Shown here: piece after piece, positions 6,996 to 15,078 of the stretch | Layout of the letters: every line of letters starts with the position of its first letter | How positions within the stretch are numbered: the first letter of the stretch is position 1 | NCBI GenBank assembly: GCA_021621525.1 | Contig: JAJVUU010000018.1 | Span: forward strand, 1-32,851 | Direction of reading: 5' to 3' | DNA from: Caryophanales bacterium | GTDB taxonomy: Bacteria > Bacillota_I > Bacilli_A > RFN20 > CAG-288 | Length of the DNA stretch: 32,851 nucleotides | Notes under the pieces: generated by a model | The model's database searches: none | What the model was told of the DNA's origin: nothing | The model's input: the letters and a program-made list of their open reading frames with translations, nothing else | Position numbers and translations under genes: made by a program

Positions 6996-7712
6996 TTACA
7001 GCGTTTTGAATGCTTCTTTCAGTGATGGACGGATTTGGGAAGCAGCATGCCTGACTTCTTCCGGTGAAGAAGGGAACGTGAAAGAAAGGTCTGCTTCCTT
7101 GAGCATCGTCATGTCATTGTAGGAATCACCCATGCAGGCCATCACGTCGATAGATTTGATGCTCTTGAATATCTTCAATGCCATTCCTTTGGAAGAACCT
7201 TTGGAGGTGATGTCTACGAATGGACCATTGTTATAGGCGGAAACGGAGATGGTTTCATTGAGATGCTCACATATCTCCTTAGCTTTGCATATGCTTTCGC
7301 TCAAAAATGAGATTCCATATAAAATTGGTGGTAACTCATGTAGGCTTTGAATCGAATGCATGATTTCATAGTCGTCATAAAGAGAATAGAAATCATATCC
7401 GCTGTTGTAGGCGATGTTATATTTTGTGGCATAGAGGTCATTGATTTTCTCAATGGCATCCCTTGGTATCGGCTTGGAATATAGTATTTTTTGGTCACCA
7501 TCCAGAATCAAAGAGCCGGTGGAAACGATATAGAAGTCATAGTTTATTTTTCCTTTTGTCGGTATCAGGACTCCGTTCAGGCTTCTTCCCGTGCAGACAC
7601 CGAAGAGCAGTCCTTCGTTCTGCTTCTTCTGGATTTCGATGATATCGTCCTTTTGGAATCCGTCTCTGAAGTATAGGGTATTGTCAAAATCGGAGGCAAA
7701 GGCAGTTTTCAT
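6996..7712 (-). CDS. HAD-superfamily phosphatase, Cof type
   Basis: A cytoplasmic Mg2+-dependent phosphatase of the Cof/YidA type, which usually acts on sugar phosphates or flavin precursors; substrate not predictable. The 238 residues have all four HAD motifs: DFDNT near the N-terminus (D8 nucleophile, D10 acid/base), CTGRS around 40, the Lys in SSKGMALKIF near 190, and MGDSYND around 207. The start at 7712 is chosen over an upstream ATG at 7739 because AAAGGA sits eight bases before it and the DFDNT motif then lies at the usual distance from the N-terminus. It is divergent from the phosphodiesterase gene, and their -10 boxes overlap. Confidence 0.88.
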   Translation of the reverse strand: MKTAFASDFDNTLYFRDGFQKDDIIEIQKKQNEGLLFGVCTGRSLNGVLIPTKGKINYDFYIVSTGSLILDGDQKILYSKPIPRDAIEKINDLYATKYNIAYNSGYDFYSLYDDYEIMHSIQSLHELPPILYGISFLSESICKAKEICEHLNETISVSAYNNGPFVDITSKGSSKGMALKIFKSIKSIDVMACMGDSYNDMTMLKEADLSFTFPSSPEEVRHAASQIRPSLKEAFKTL

Positions 7713-7729
7713 AAGTGATATCCTTTCTG

Positions 7730-7758
7730 GTGACAGCATGAATGAAAAACATTATAAT
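7730..7758 (+). promoter_or_regulatory. Promoter of the first phosphodiesterase, overlapping that of the HAD gene
   Basis: GTGACA (7730-7735), 17-bp spacer, TATAAT (7753-7758). Transcription should begin near 7765, only about three bases before the ATG at 7768. The same bases read as TATAAT on the minus strand (7756-7751) for the HAD gene. Confidence 0.7.
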
Positions 7759-7767
7759 ACTTCTGCA

Positions 7768-8262
7768 ATGAAAATCATGGTTATTTCCGATCTTCACAAT
7801 GATGTCGAATATACGAAGGCTGTTGTTTCCCTGTTCAGGGAGGACAATTTTGACAAACTGTATATCCTAGGCGATACTCTTGCCGATTCCATCCGTATTT
7901 TGAATCCTCTTTCGGAGAAGATTCTTGCCGTCAAGGGCAACTGTGATGGATATGAGGAGGACGACTTGGCCAGGTTCCCTTTGCCTTATATCACGTTTGA
8001 TTATCAGTTCGGGAAATTCATCGTATTGACACATGGCCATTACTTCAATCCTTATAATTATGATAAGCCATTTGACATCATGCTCATGGGCCATTCACAC
8101 CAATCCATGATTTATCAGAACAACAATGGACAGATCATTGCCAATCCTGGCTCTCTTGCCAGACCCAGGGATGATTATCATTCTTACATGGTGATGGATG
8201 AGGAAGGGATGAGAGTGATGGACTTCAATTCGAAAGCCGTGATTCATTCGTTGAAATTCTAG
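7768..8262 (+). CDS. YfcE/MJ0936-type metallophosphodiesterase, first copy
   Basis: A small calcineurin-like phosphoesterase that hydrolyses phosphodiesters with two metal ions; natural substrate unknown for this family. The 164 residues show the whole metal-binding set: SDLHND (residues 7-12), LGDT near 35, KGNCDG near 58, LTHGHY near 90, MGHSH near 110 and NPGS near 128. The start at 7768 gives the standard MKIMVISDLH N-terminus. An in-frame ATG at 7738 lies upstream of the predicted transcription start, and neither start has a Shine-Dalgarno site. It is followed after 14 bases by a second gene of the same family. Confidence 0.9.
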   Translation: MKIMVISDLHNDVEYTKAVVSLFREDNFDKLYILGDTLADSIRILNPLSEKILAVKGNCDGYEEDDLARFPLPYITFDYQFGKFIVLTHGHYFNPYNYDKPFDIMLMGHSHQSMIYQNNNGQIIANPGSLARPRDDYHSYMVMDEEGMRVMDFNSKAVIHSLKF

Positions 8263-8276
8263 AAAGGAAAAGAGAT

Positions 8277-8813
8277 ATGACATTTTTGATTGGTTCGGAC
8301 ATCCATGGCAGCTATAAATACGGGAAGATGTTCTTTGAGAAGGTGGGGATGTATCATCCTGACAAGATTCTTCTTTGCGGTGATTTCTATTATAATGGTG
8401 CAAGGAACGTTCCTCCGGAAGAATATTCTCCCAAGGATGTCGTCGCTCTTCTCAACCAGTATGCTGATAAGATCATCGCTGTCAAAGGAAACTGCGAGAG
8501 TGAAGTAGATCAGTGGGTCAGTGATTTTCCGATTTCTGACATCGCCACGGTCTTTGCCTTCGGCAAAGAAATCGTCATGACCCATGGGCATCATTTTTCC
8601 TTCGATAACCTGCCTAAGCATCCTGGCGATATCTTTCTTCAAGGACATACCCATATCGGTGTCCTTGAGAAGAAAGGAAATTTGATTCTCATGAATCCGG
8701 GAAGTGTTTCCCTTCCCAAGGATGGACATCATTCGTATATCCTGATGGATGATGATGGGGTAAAGTTGCTGGATCTTCTTGATGACCATGTCTATAAGGA
8801 GATAAAATTCTAG
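8277..8813 (+). CDS. YfcE-type metallophosphodiesterase, second copy
   Basis: 178 residues in the same family as the preceding gene: SDIHGS (7-12), LCGDFYYNG, VKGNCESE, MTHGHHF, LQGHTH and MNPGS in the same order. The third motif has GNCE where the first copy has GNCD, and there is an insertion after the GD motif (ARNVPPEEYSPKDVV) that the first copy lacks, so the two probably differ in substrate. AAAGGAAAAGAGAT precedes the ATG. They are tandem and co-transcribed, so an old duplication is the likely origin. Confidence 0.9.
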   Translation: MTFLIGSDIHGSYKYGKMFFEKVGMYHPDKILLCGDFYYNGARNVPPEEYSPKDVVALLNQYADKIIAVKGNCESEVDQWVSDFPISDIATVFAFGKEIVMTHGHHFSFDNLPKHPGDIFLQGHTHIGVLEKKGNLILMNPGSVSLPKDGHHSYILMDDDGVKLLDLLDDHVYKEIKF

Positions 8814-8821
8814 AACAAAAA

Positions 8822-8864
8822 AGGTTGGAAGAACATATCCTGAAATAAAATGCTCCTCCAACCT
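8822..8864. terminator. Bidirectional terminator between phosphodiesterases and nadE
   Basis: AGGTTGGA (8822-8829) pairs with TCCAACCT (8857-8864). An A run on the left and a T-rich tail on the right give U tracts for both converging transcripts. Confidence 0.8.
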
Positions 8865-8867
8865 CTT

Positions 8868-10814
8868 TTATTTGATTTCTTCAAGCTGCTGCAAAAGTGT
8901 TGCCACGTTGCTGTCAGATGACATTCTGAAGTCCCCACGGGGAGAAAGGGATACGCTTCCGACCTTGACGCTGTCAGGAAGACAGCTTCTTTTGAAATGC
9001 TGGGAATAGAAGCGTCTGTAGAATCTCCCGAGGCTTTCTTTTAAGAAGGAGGAAGAGCAGTCAGGGAAAGCGACGAGAGCCAAAGTCAGGATTTTCCTTG
9101 GCGAAAAGCCATAACGGAGGAAATAGAAGAGGAAAAAGTCATTGAGATCGTATTTTCCAATCCTTTCCTCGGTTTTCTGGGCAATGTGATTGTTGTTGCT
9201 AGGAGTCAGTTCCGGGGAGATAGGGGTATCGATGATGGAATGGAGCGTCTTGGCTAGATTATCCGAGGCGATGGTATCGGCATAGGCGGCTACGATATAT
9301 TTTACCAGGGTCTTCGGGACGCCTGCATTGACGCCATACATAGACATGTGGTCGCCGTTGTAGGTGCACCAGCCTAAGGCGAGTTCGCTCAGGTCTCCGG
9401 TTCCGACGACAAGTCCTCCTTCCATATTGGCAACATCCATCAGGATGTAGGTCCTCATTCTTGCCTGGGCATTTTCATAGGCGGTATCTTTTTCGCCGAG
9501 ATATTCAAGCGGATGCCCGATGTCCTTTAAATGCGTTTCGACCGTCTTCTTGATAGGTATCGTCCTGGTTTCGACATCAAGTTCTTTCATCAGGTTCAGA
9601 GCGTTTGTCAGTGTCAAGGATGTCGTCATTCCTTGGCTTGGCATGGTGATGGCAATGATCTTGATATCAGGTTCGATCTTTCTTGCCTGTGCGGCAACAA
9701 GGAGGGCGAGCGTGGAATCCAAGCCGCCGGAAATTCCGATGACGAGTGTCTTGATGCCGGTGTTGTGGACCCTGGTTGCCAGTCCATGGGCCTGAATCTT
9801 CAAAATTTCAAGACATCGTTCTTTTCTTTCTTCCTCGCCATGAGGGACAAACGGGAAGGGTGAGATGAGGTAGCCTTCTTTTTTGAGAAGCTCAGCATCT
9901 TCTTTGACAGTGGTTTCTTCGCCAAACAAAAGGTGAAGGCTTGTCTTGATTTTACGATATCCATCCATCCTGTTTTCAAACGTCGTCTGGTGAATCCTGT
10001 TGTAGTTTGCCTTTTCAAGGTCGATGATTCCAGAAATGGAAGTTTCTGTCGGATAGATGGTTTCTTTGACGATGACTCCGTTGTCGACAATCAGATTATG
10101 GCCGGAAAAGACAAGATCCTGGGAGGATTCATTAGTGGATGCGGAGCAATAAAGATAGGAACAATATAAAGTTGATGATTGCATTGTAACCAAGTCTCTG
10201 CGATATTTGCTTTTTGAAACATTCTCATCGCTTGCAGAAAGGTTGACGATGATGTTTGCTCCGTTTAGACATGCTTTTGTACTGGGCTTGTCACCTACCC
10301 ATAGATCTTCGCAGATTTCCCCTCCGACCACTGCGGAGGAGTTGATATCGGCAAAGAGAAGGTCAATGCCGAAAGGTACTTCCTCTTTTGCGATTCTGAT
10401 GGTTTCGTTTTTGATGTCTCTTCCTTCGGAAAACCATCTTTTTTCATAAAATTCTGCATAGTTGGGAAGGAACGATTTCGGAATGACACCTAGGATCTTT
10501 CCGTTGTTGATGAATACGGCACAGTTGTAGAGGGAGTTATCCTTTCGTAAGGGAGCTCCTATGACTAAGAGATTGTCATTCCCTCTGGTGACGTCTTTTA
10601 GAATCAGGATGGATTCTTCGCATTCCTTCAGGAAGGATTCCTGAAAGAAAAGATCTTGGTTGGTATATCCAGTCAAAGAGAGTTCTGGTGTGGCAAGGAT
10701 GGCTGAATCCTCATGGTTAAGATATTCCTTTTTTATTTCTTCGGTATTGAAACGGATATCGGATATCCTCATCTTTGGGATAAGGAGTGTCACTTTCATC
10801 ATTTCGTTTTTCAT
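8868..10814 (-). CDS. nadE: Glutamine-dependent NAD+ synthetase
   Basis: Last step of NAD synthesis: amidates deamido-NAD+ with ATP, using ammonia released from glutamine. The 648 residues are a fusion of two domains. The N-terminal nitrilase-fold amidase (about 1-300) has the triad E44 (ATPELSLTGY), K113 (IPKSFLPNY) and C168 (GGEICEDLW). The C-terminal synthetase (about 340-640) has the ATP pyrophosphatase loop ISGGLDST at 361-368 and the VVGTGDLSELALGWCTYNGD stretch. The size matches the long bacterial glutamine-using form. The start at 10814 has GAGGAC seven bases upstream; MMKV a few codons on is a possible alternative. It is a single-gene unit. Confidence 0.95.
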   Translation of the reverse strand: MKNEMMKVTLLIPKMRISDIRFNTEEIKKEYLNHEDSAILATPELSLTGYTNQDLFFQESFLKECEESILILKDVTRGNDNLLVIGAPLRKDNSLYNCAVFINNGKILGVIPKSFLPNYAEFYEKRWFSEGRDIKNETIRIAKEEVPFGIDLLFADINSSAVVGGEICEDLWVGDKPSTKACLNGANIIVNLSASDENVSKSKYRRDLVTMQSSTLYCSYLYCSASTNESSQDLVFSGHNLIVDNGVIVKETIYPTETSISGIIDLEKANYNRIHQTTFENRMDGYRKIKTSLHLLFGEETTVKEDAELLKKEGYLISPFPFVPHGEEERKERCLEILKIQAHGLATRVHNTGIKTLVIGISGGLDSTLALLVAAQARKIEPDIKIIAITMPSQGMTTSLTLTNALNLMKELDVETRTIPIKKTVETHLKDIGHPLEYLGEKDTAYENAQARMRTYILMDVANMEGGLVVGTGDLSELALGWCTYNGDHMSMYGVNAGVPKTLVKYIVAAYADTIASDNLAKTLHSIIDTPISPELTPSNNNHIAQKTEERIGKYDLNDFFLFYFLRYGFSPRKILTLALVAFPDCSSSFLKESLGRFYRRFYSQHFKRSCLPDSVKVGSVSLSPRGDFRMSSDSNVATLLQQLEEIK

Positions 10815-10840
10815 ATGGATGTCCTCATGTATATTTAGAC

Positions 10841-10864
10841 AAAAGAAAGAAATTTCTTTCTTTT
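10841..10864. promoter_or_regulatory. 24-bp perfect palindrome upstream of nadE
   Basis: The half AAAAGAAAGAAA (10841-10852) is followed directly by its reverse complement to 10864, 26 bases before the nadE start. It could be a repressor operator or part of the promoter. No clear -35/-10 pair was found, so the arrangement is uncertain. The rest of the gap to 11020 holds no gene that I can see. Confidence 0.45.
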
Positions 10865-11019
10865 ATCATTATCGCTATTTGTCCATTGAAAATCTAGCCA
10901 TGGACTGGAAAACTTTGATGGCTGTGAACCATAAAACCAAATGACAGGCTAAAAAGCGTCATTCAAAAGAATTGAACCATCTATATGAAGCCTTTGCCCA
11001 TCATAAACAGATAACATAC

Positions 11020-11165
11020 ATCGTTAGGTTGTAGAAACTAGCGCGTCTACCGTGAGATACGCCATCGGCTATGGCCTAGGCGCTGCACGCTCTTCCGTTG
11101 CCTACCTATAGGAGGGAAAAGGCTGCGTACGTTGCATTGTGTCTGACCCGGCACAATTTTGTTAT
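11020..11165 (-). ncRNA. Candidate omega RNA (reRNA) region at the tnpB 3' end
   Basis: Directly downstream of and touching the tnpB stop, GC-richer than its surroundings and full of short inverted repeats, for example GCCAT-CGGCT-ATGGC (11061-11075) and GCGT/ACGC flanking it. TnpB elements encode a guide RNA scaffold at exactly this place. The 3' end and guide start were not resolved. Confidence 0.45.
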
Positions 11166-12283
11166 TTCTTCAGTTGCTCCTTCAATAATCGGATGCCTTC
11201 TTGTTTGATATTGATGGCGGCATTGTGATCTCTGTCAAGTGACAGCCCACATTCGCACTTATATGTCCTTTCCGATAAGGATAATTTGTGAATTTTGCCA
11301 CACCTGCTGCAAATCTGGGTGGAAGGATACCATTTGTCGACTTTGACGAAGTGTTTTCCGCGTTCGTTCAGCTTGTATTCGAGGATGTGGAGGAACTTTC
11401 CATAGCTGTTGTCCATGGTGTATTTTCCAAGGTGCATTTCTTTTCTGGCAATCTCATTCATATCCAGATTCTCTACGCAGACGATATCCTGATTATCGGC
11501 AATCTTCTTGGCAAGTTTATGAAGGGTATCCATCCTTTGGTTGGAAATATGACGGCAAAGCTTGGCTATGCGTCTTTGTTGTTTCTTATACCGGTTGGAC
11601 CCTATCTTTTTTCTTGAAAGTTTGGCTCTTTCCTTGGATAGCTTTTCCTGATTTTTGCAGAAGAATCTTTGGAAATCCTTCGGTTGCCTGCCGTTGCTGC
11701 TCATGTATAGACCACCGGATTTGTAATCCAATCCAATTACTTTGTCAGATAAAGGAAGCTTCTTGACGTCTTTTTGATATTCGTAGAGAATGGCGACGTG
11801 ATATTCTCCATCAGGTGTCTGAGATACGTTGGCTTGTCTGAGAATCCAGTCCTCAGGAGCGTGGCGATGGATTTTTGCTTTTATGAGTCCGATTTTCGGA
11901 AGTTTGATTTTGTTGCCCGTGACGGCAATGTCGCCAGATGATGTGGGCTTGGTCGTATAGGATTGTCGTTGATATCTTGCGGACTTGAATTTTGGAAGCT
12001 GTTCCTTCTTTTTTGAGAGATAGTCGTTGAAAGACCGCCATAGGATGGTTTGCTCAAAGCCATAGGCTGTAGTGTCTGCTTCCTTCAATACAGGGTATTT
12101 ATCATAGAATTCCTGTGGGTAGGAGGGACATAGCTTGCCTGTCGCTTTTAAAGATGACAACCTTTTTTCGAGCATCAGATTATAGATTTTCCGACAGCAC
12201 ATGAATGTCTTTGCAATCATTCTCTTCTGTTCTTCGTTGGGATAGATTCGGTATTGGTAGTATCTGTTGAATTTTTGAATCAT
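11162..12283 (-). CDS. tnpB: TnpB, RNA-guided nuclease of IS605/IS1341 elements
   Basis: An RNA-guided DNA endonuclease related to Cas12 ancestors that helps the element persist. The 373 residues are the usual compact size. The N-terminal WED/REC part starts YYQYRIYPNEEQKRMIAKTF. The RuvC core looks complete: D186 in IGLDYKSG, E271 in CVENLDM, and D350/D352 in LSLDRDHNAAINI. The zinc finger is C325-x2-C328 ... C343-x-C345. I see no stop or frameshift, so activity is plausible. The ribosome site TAGGAGAAAGTC precedes the ATG at 12283. Whether RuvC-I GLDYKSG, in place of the common GIDxG, matters is unknown. Confidence 0.93.
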   Translation of the reverse strand: MIQKFNRYYQYRIYPNEEQKRMIAKTFMCCRKIYNLMLEKRLSSLKATGKLCPSYPQEFYDKYPVLKEADTTAYGFEQTILWRSFNDYLSKKKEQLPKFKSARYQRQSYTTKPTSSGDIAVTGNKIKLPKIGLIKAKIHRHAPEDWILRQANVSQTPDGEYHVAILYEYQKDVKKLPLSDKVIGLDYKSGGLYMSSNGRQPKDFQRFFCKNQEKLSKERAKLSRKKIGSNRYKKQQRRIAKLCRHISNQRMDTLHKLAKKIADNQDIVCVENLDMNEIARKEMHLGKYTMDNSYGKFLHILEYKLNERGKHFVKVDKWYPSTQICSRCGKIHKLSLSERTYKCECGLSLDRDHNAAINIKQEGIRLLKEQLKK

Positions 12284-12385
12284 GACTTTCTCCTATCACT
12301 AATGTATTGTCATCAAGAAGGCAAAAAAGTTCATGAAAGACAAAAAATATTTTTGAAGCCAGGTAACTTGAAGGGAAGCTAATCA

Positions 12386-12458
12386 GCGGTACGTGGCGAA
12401 ATGGTAGACAGCAGAACATAAATCGGCGTGTGGGTTCCGTCGGTTCGATTGCGAGCAC
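12386..12458 (+). pseudogene. Degenerate tRNA-Leu copy
   Basis: Matches the intact tRNA-Leu(GAG) that faces it at 12499-12582. Shared blocks are CGTGGCGAAA, TGGTAGAC, GGCGTGTGGGTTCC and GTCGGTTCGATT. It has small insertions and deletions, a ruined anticodon arm (CAGAACATAAATC) and a 3' acceptor strand that no longer pairs with its 5' end. It adjoins the tnpB element, which may have arrived next to it. Not expected to give a functional tRNA. Confidence 0.8.
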
Positions 12459-12485
12459 AAAAAAAGCTCGGGCAGGAACCCGGGC
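12459..12485 (-). terminator. Terminator after tRNA-Leu(GAG)
   Basis: On the minus strand GCCCGGG/CTCGGGC-type arms (12485-12479 with 12472-12466, one wobble pair), then seven T (12465-12459). Confidence 0.75.
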
Positions 12486-12498
12486 AATGCTTACAAGA

Positions 12499-12582
<84 letters not shown>

Positions 12583-12599
12583 GTTAAATAAGCTTATAA

Positions 12600-12628
12600 A
12601 TTCTATCAAAGCTTTGCTATTAATGCAA
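12600..12628 (-). promoter_or_regulatory. Promoter of tRNA-Leu(GAG)
   Basis: Minus strand TTGCAT (12628-12623), 17-bp spacer, TAGAAT (12605-12600). The expected start near 12593 is about ten bases before the mature tRNA. Confidence 0.65.
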
Positions 12629-12640
12629 GTATTTTATAAA
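12613..12640 (+). promoter_or_regulatory. Promoter of the metalloprotease operon
   Basis: TTTGCT (12613-12618), 16-bp spacer, TATAAA (12635-12640). It overlaps the divergent tRNA promoter. The predicted start near 12647 falls two bases before an in-frame GTG at 12649. Confidence 0.5.
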
Positions 12641-12687
12641 ATATTTGTGTGGATAAGAGACATTATCTTGGGAAACGTCGCTACACT

Positions 12688-13341
12688 ATGACGGATGGTG
12701 TGACTTTCGACGTCAATATCTATCGGAAAAGCAATAACCATGGAATGACCATTCGTATTGTCTATGGGGAAATGGAGGCTTATGTATCTTCCTACACTTC
12801 ATTTTCTGAATTGGATAAATTTGTACAATCGGCTTATCGAAAGAATGCGGGAAAGATCGTCAATCGTCCTTTCATGAAGGATGGTATCTATATCTATATG
12901 TTAGGCAGGAAGAAGTATTTTACCAATGACAGTTCTTTGAAGGATGATCCGCTTTATTACTATGCCCCGCTGAATACGAAGGACCCTTTGACAAAGTATA
13001 AGAGACTCTTTTTGGATTATCTTGCTATAAGAGTCGTCGAAATCGGTAAAATCATGGGGGTGGACCTGACAGGCTATAAGATACGAACCGGTTTGTTCCT
13101 TTCCTATTATGCGGTCTGCTTTCCGACCAAGCATCAATTCAAGTTTGACTATAGGCTTTTTGCCTACAGGCAGGAAGTGATGGACTGCATCCTCATCCAT
13201 GAGATCGCTCATCTCTATGAGAAACATCATAATGATCGATTCTATAGGATTGTGAAGCTTTATTGTCCTGATTATGACGTGTTGGAAGCCCAGATCGAGG
13301 CTGGAAGATTTGAAGGAGATTTGGACCATTATGTCTTTTAA
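12688..13341 (+). CDS. YgjP/SprT-like zinc metalloprotease-family protein
   Basis: A 217-residue protein of the YgjP-like (DUF45) family, related to M48-type and SprT zinc peptidases; cellular role unknown. The zinc site is HEIAHLYEKHHNDRFY at residues 171-186: HEIAH supplies two His and the catalytic Glu, and His at 180/181 the third ligand, as in the family pattern HExxHLxxxNHSxxFW. The N-terminal half is the usual beta-rich part (DVNIYRKSNNHGMTIRI). The ATG at 12688 is used, but its ribosome site is poor. An in-frame GTG at 12649 would add 13 residues and fit a leaderless mRNA. It heads a three-gene run, its 3' end overlapping the methyltransferase by 11 bases. Confidence 0.8.
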   Translation: MTDGVTFDVNIYRKSNNHGMTIRIVYGEMEAYVSSYTSFSELDKFVQSAYRKNAGKIVNRPFMKDGIYIYMLGRKKYFTNDSSLKDDPLYYYAPLNTKDPLTKYKRLFLDYLAIRVVEIGKIMGVDLTGYKIRTGLFLSYYAVCFPTKHQFKFDYRLFAYRQEVMDCILIHEIAHLYEKHHNDRFYRIVKLYCPDYDVLEAQIEAGRFEGDLDHYVF

Positions 13342-14047
13342 AGTCATTGAAAGCAAAGAAAACAAGACCTATAAGGATCTTGTCCGCCTGAAGAAGGGGG
13401 ATAGCAAGAACGGTCTTTTCCTGATTGAAGGAGAGGACTTGGTCGAGGAAGCGAAAAGGGAGAATGCCTTGGAAGCACTGATTGTCGTAGACGGCACTTC
13501 TGTCGGAACATATCCATTTCCGATATATGGGCTTAAACAGGGACTTTATCGTGAACTGTCTTCCTATCAGTCTCTTCCGAAGATGATGGGTATTGCAAGA
13601 AAGAACATGTGCACGGTTTCACAGCTTGGAAAAAAGGTGATATACCTTGATGGTGTCCAGGATCCTGGAAATGTCGGAACCATCATCCGCACGGCATTGA
13701 GCTTTTCATATTCCGGGGTTATGCTTTCGAATGATTCTGTTTCGTTGTATAATAATAAAACAGTCCAGTCTACAAAGGGAGCTTTGTTCCATATCAATAT
13801 TGCACGCGGCGAACTTTCCGAACTGGCTGATCTCGGATATCATATCTATCTGACTACCTTGGATGGCGAGGACGAAAGACATCTTTCTTCTCTGGAAGAA
13901 CCTTCCTGCATCGTCTTTGGCAATGAAGGCAGGGGCGTCAGGGAAAAGAATATGTGCCTGGGAAAGAAAATAAAGATTGAGATGAACGGAATCGATTCTC
14001 TCAATGTCGGCGTTGCAGCCGGTATCTTCATGTATCGGTTCAAATGA
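13331..14047 (+). CDS. TrmH/SpoU-family RNA 2'-O-methyltransferase
   Basis: Transfers methyl from S-adenosylmethionine to a ribose 2'-OH in rRNA or tRNA; target not determined. The 238 residues have an N-terminal substrate-binding domain (about 1-85: KGDSKNGLFLIEGEDLVEEA) and a knotted SPOUT catalytic domain. All three SpoU motifs are present: LDGVQDPGNVGTIIRTA near 98-114, IVFGNEGRGVRE near 193-204, and SLNVGVAAGIFMY near 221-233. The start ATGTCTTTT lies inside the end of the upstream gene. AAGGAG is about 13 bases upstream, rather far, so translation is probably coupled. Confidence 0.9.
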   Translation: MSFKVIESKENKTYKDLVRLKKGDSKNGLFLIEGEDLVEEAKRENALEALIVVDGTSVGTYPFPIYGLKQGLYRELSSYQSLPKMMGIARKNMCTVSQLGKKVIYLDGVQDPGNVGTIIRTALSFSYSGVMLSNDSVSLYNNKTVQSTKGALFHINIARGELSELADLGYHIYLTTLDGEDERHLSSLEEPSCIVFGNEGRGVREKNMCLGKKIKIEMNGIDSLNVGVAAGIFMYRFK

Positions 14048-14059
14048 TTTGGAGGAAGT

Positions 14060-14995
14060 ATGGAAGAACTGCAGGTCATCAAGGAATACAATAAGAATAT
14101 CGAGGTGTTCACACCGTTAAGAAAGACGGTACTTTTGGCTACCAATGGCTTCCAGACCACGGATACCCATGATTCCCTTCCGATGAAGGAATATTTTGAC
14201 AACACTTTTGCGAAGGATTTCCCTAATTGTGAGATTGACCTGGTCAAACTTTTTGAACCTTCCGATAAGAAGACACATAAGACCCGTCACTTTGAAAAAC
14301 AGCTTGAAGATGCCATCGAATCATACATAGCAAAAGATTATGATATCTTTTTGATGGGATATTCTTTTTCGGCAGCACTTGTCTGCAGGATGGCCAAAAA
14401 GTATCAAAAGAATGTTTTGAGGGTCATATTGGTTGCTCCTGTCTATGATACTTTGATCAACCATATGATTCCGGGATATATCAAGTATGCCTATAAATTC
14501 CATAAGCTGAACAAGAAATATGGGAAGAAGGTCGCTAAGGCAATCGGCCGTCAGACCGTTGTCGGGCTTCCGGGTCTGCTCATTGCCATCTTTGCATCCA
14601 TATTGGAAAATCGTAAGTACTTCAAACGTGTCTCACAACCCACTCTTCTGATCCGTGGAGACAATGATATTCTTTGTACGAAACATGCTATTGGCAAAGT
14701 CTCTGAAAAGGTCAAGGGAGAAAACGAAACCTACCTGTATCCAAAGATGACCCATGGGATTCTCAAGAGCGTCAGGCTCAATGGTGTCGTATATGAAGAT
14801 ATCTTTCATTTTTCCTTTGATACGCCCTTCTATCTTGAAAGCAGGGTGCAGGTCGTAAATAAAGAGACGAAAAGAGAAGAAGGTGTGAGGAAGGTCGATG
14901 ATGATGGAGACGTCATTCCGACTTTTGATGAAATCTTCTCGGAGATCGATCCTGACGGAGATGATTATTCCGTTCAGGGTGAGAATGATTTCTGA
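14060..14995 (+). CDS. Alpha/beta-hydrolase-fold protein
   Basis: A 311-residue cytoplasmic hydrolase of unknown substrate. The nucleophile elbow is MGYSFSAA with S102 (GxSxS), followed by a helix. The probable acid and base are Asp in LIRGDNDILC and His in KMTHGIL, in the expected order. Before the elbow it has LLATNGFQTTDTHDSLPM, like acyl-hydrolase or peptidase oxyanion regions. The lysine-rich segment FHKLNKKYGKKVAKAIGRQT may form the lid. The last 50 residues are acidic (PTFDEIFSEIDPDGDDYSVQ) and look disordered. GGAGGAAGT precedes the ATG, 12 bases after the methyltransferase stop, so it ends this operon. Confidence 0.8.
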   Translation: MEELQVIKEYNKNIEVFTPLRKTVLLATNGFQTTDTHDSLPMKEYFDNTFAKDFPNCEIDLVKLFEPSDKKTHKTRHFEKQLEDAIESYIAKDYDIFLMGYSFSAALVCRMAKKYQKNVLRVILVAPVYDTLINHMIPGYIKYAYKFHKLNKKYGKKVAKAIGRQTVVGLPGLLIAIFASILENRKYFKRVSQPTLLIRGDNDILCTKHAIGKVSEKVKGENETYLYPKMTHGILKSVRLNGVVYEDIFHFSFDTPFYLESRVQVVNKETKREEGVRKVDDDGDVIPTFDEIFSEIDPDGDDYSVQGENDF

Positions 14996-15010
14996 TCGTA
15001 TTTGCTTTTT

Positions 15011-15039
15011 GGGCTCCGTCTTGTCGATGGGGCCTTTTT
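15011..15039 (+). terminator. Terminator of the metalloprotease-methyltransferase-hydrolase operon
   Basis: GGCTCC pairs with GGGGCC (one wobble) around loop GTCTTGTCGAT, then five T. Confidence 0.75.
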
Positions 15040-15078
15040 GTTTGCGAAAATGACTTCTTTGGTGGCAAACGACCTTTT

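Larger units (their letters stand above)
10990..12385 (-). mobile_element. IS605/IS1341-type element with tnpB only
   Basis: Encodes TnpB without a TnpA transposase beside it. Ends are approximate: IS605 elements lack inverted repeats and target duplications. The left end must lie between the tnpB start and the tRNA-like remnant at 12386. The right end lies beyond the hairpins at 11040-11140. It would need TnpA from elsewhere to move. Confidence 0.6.
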
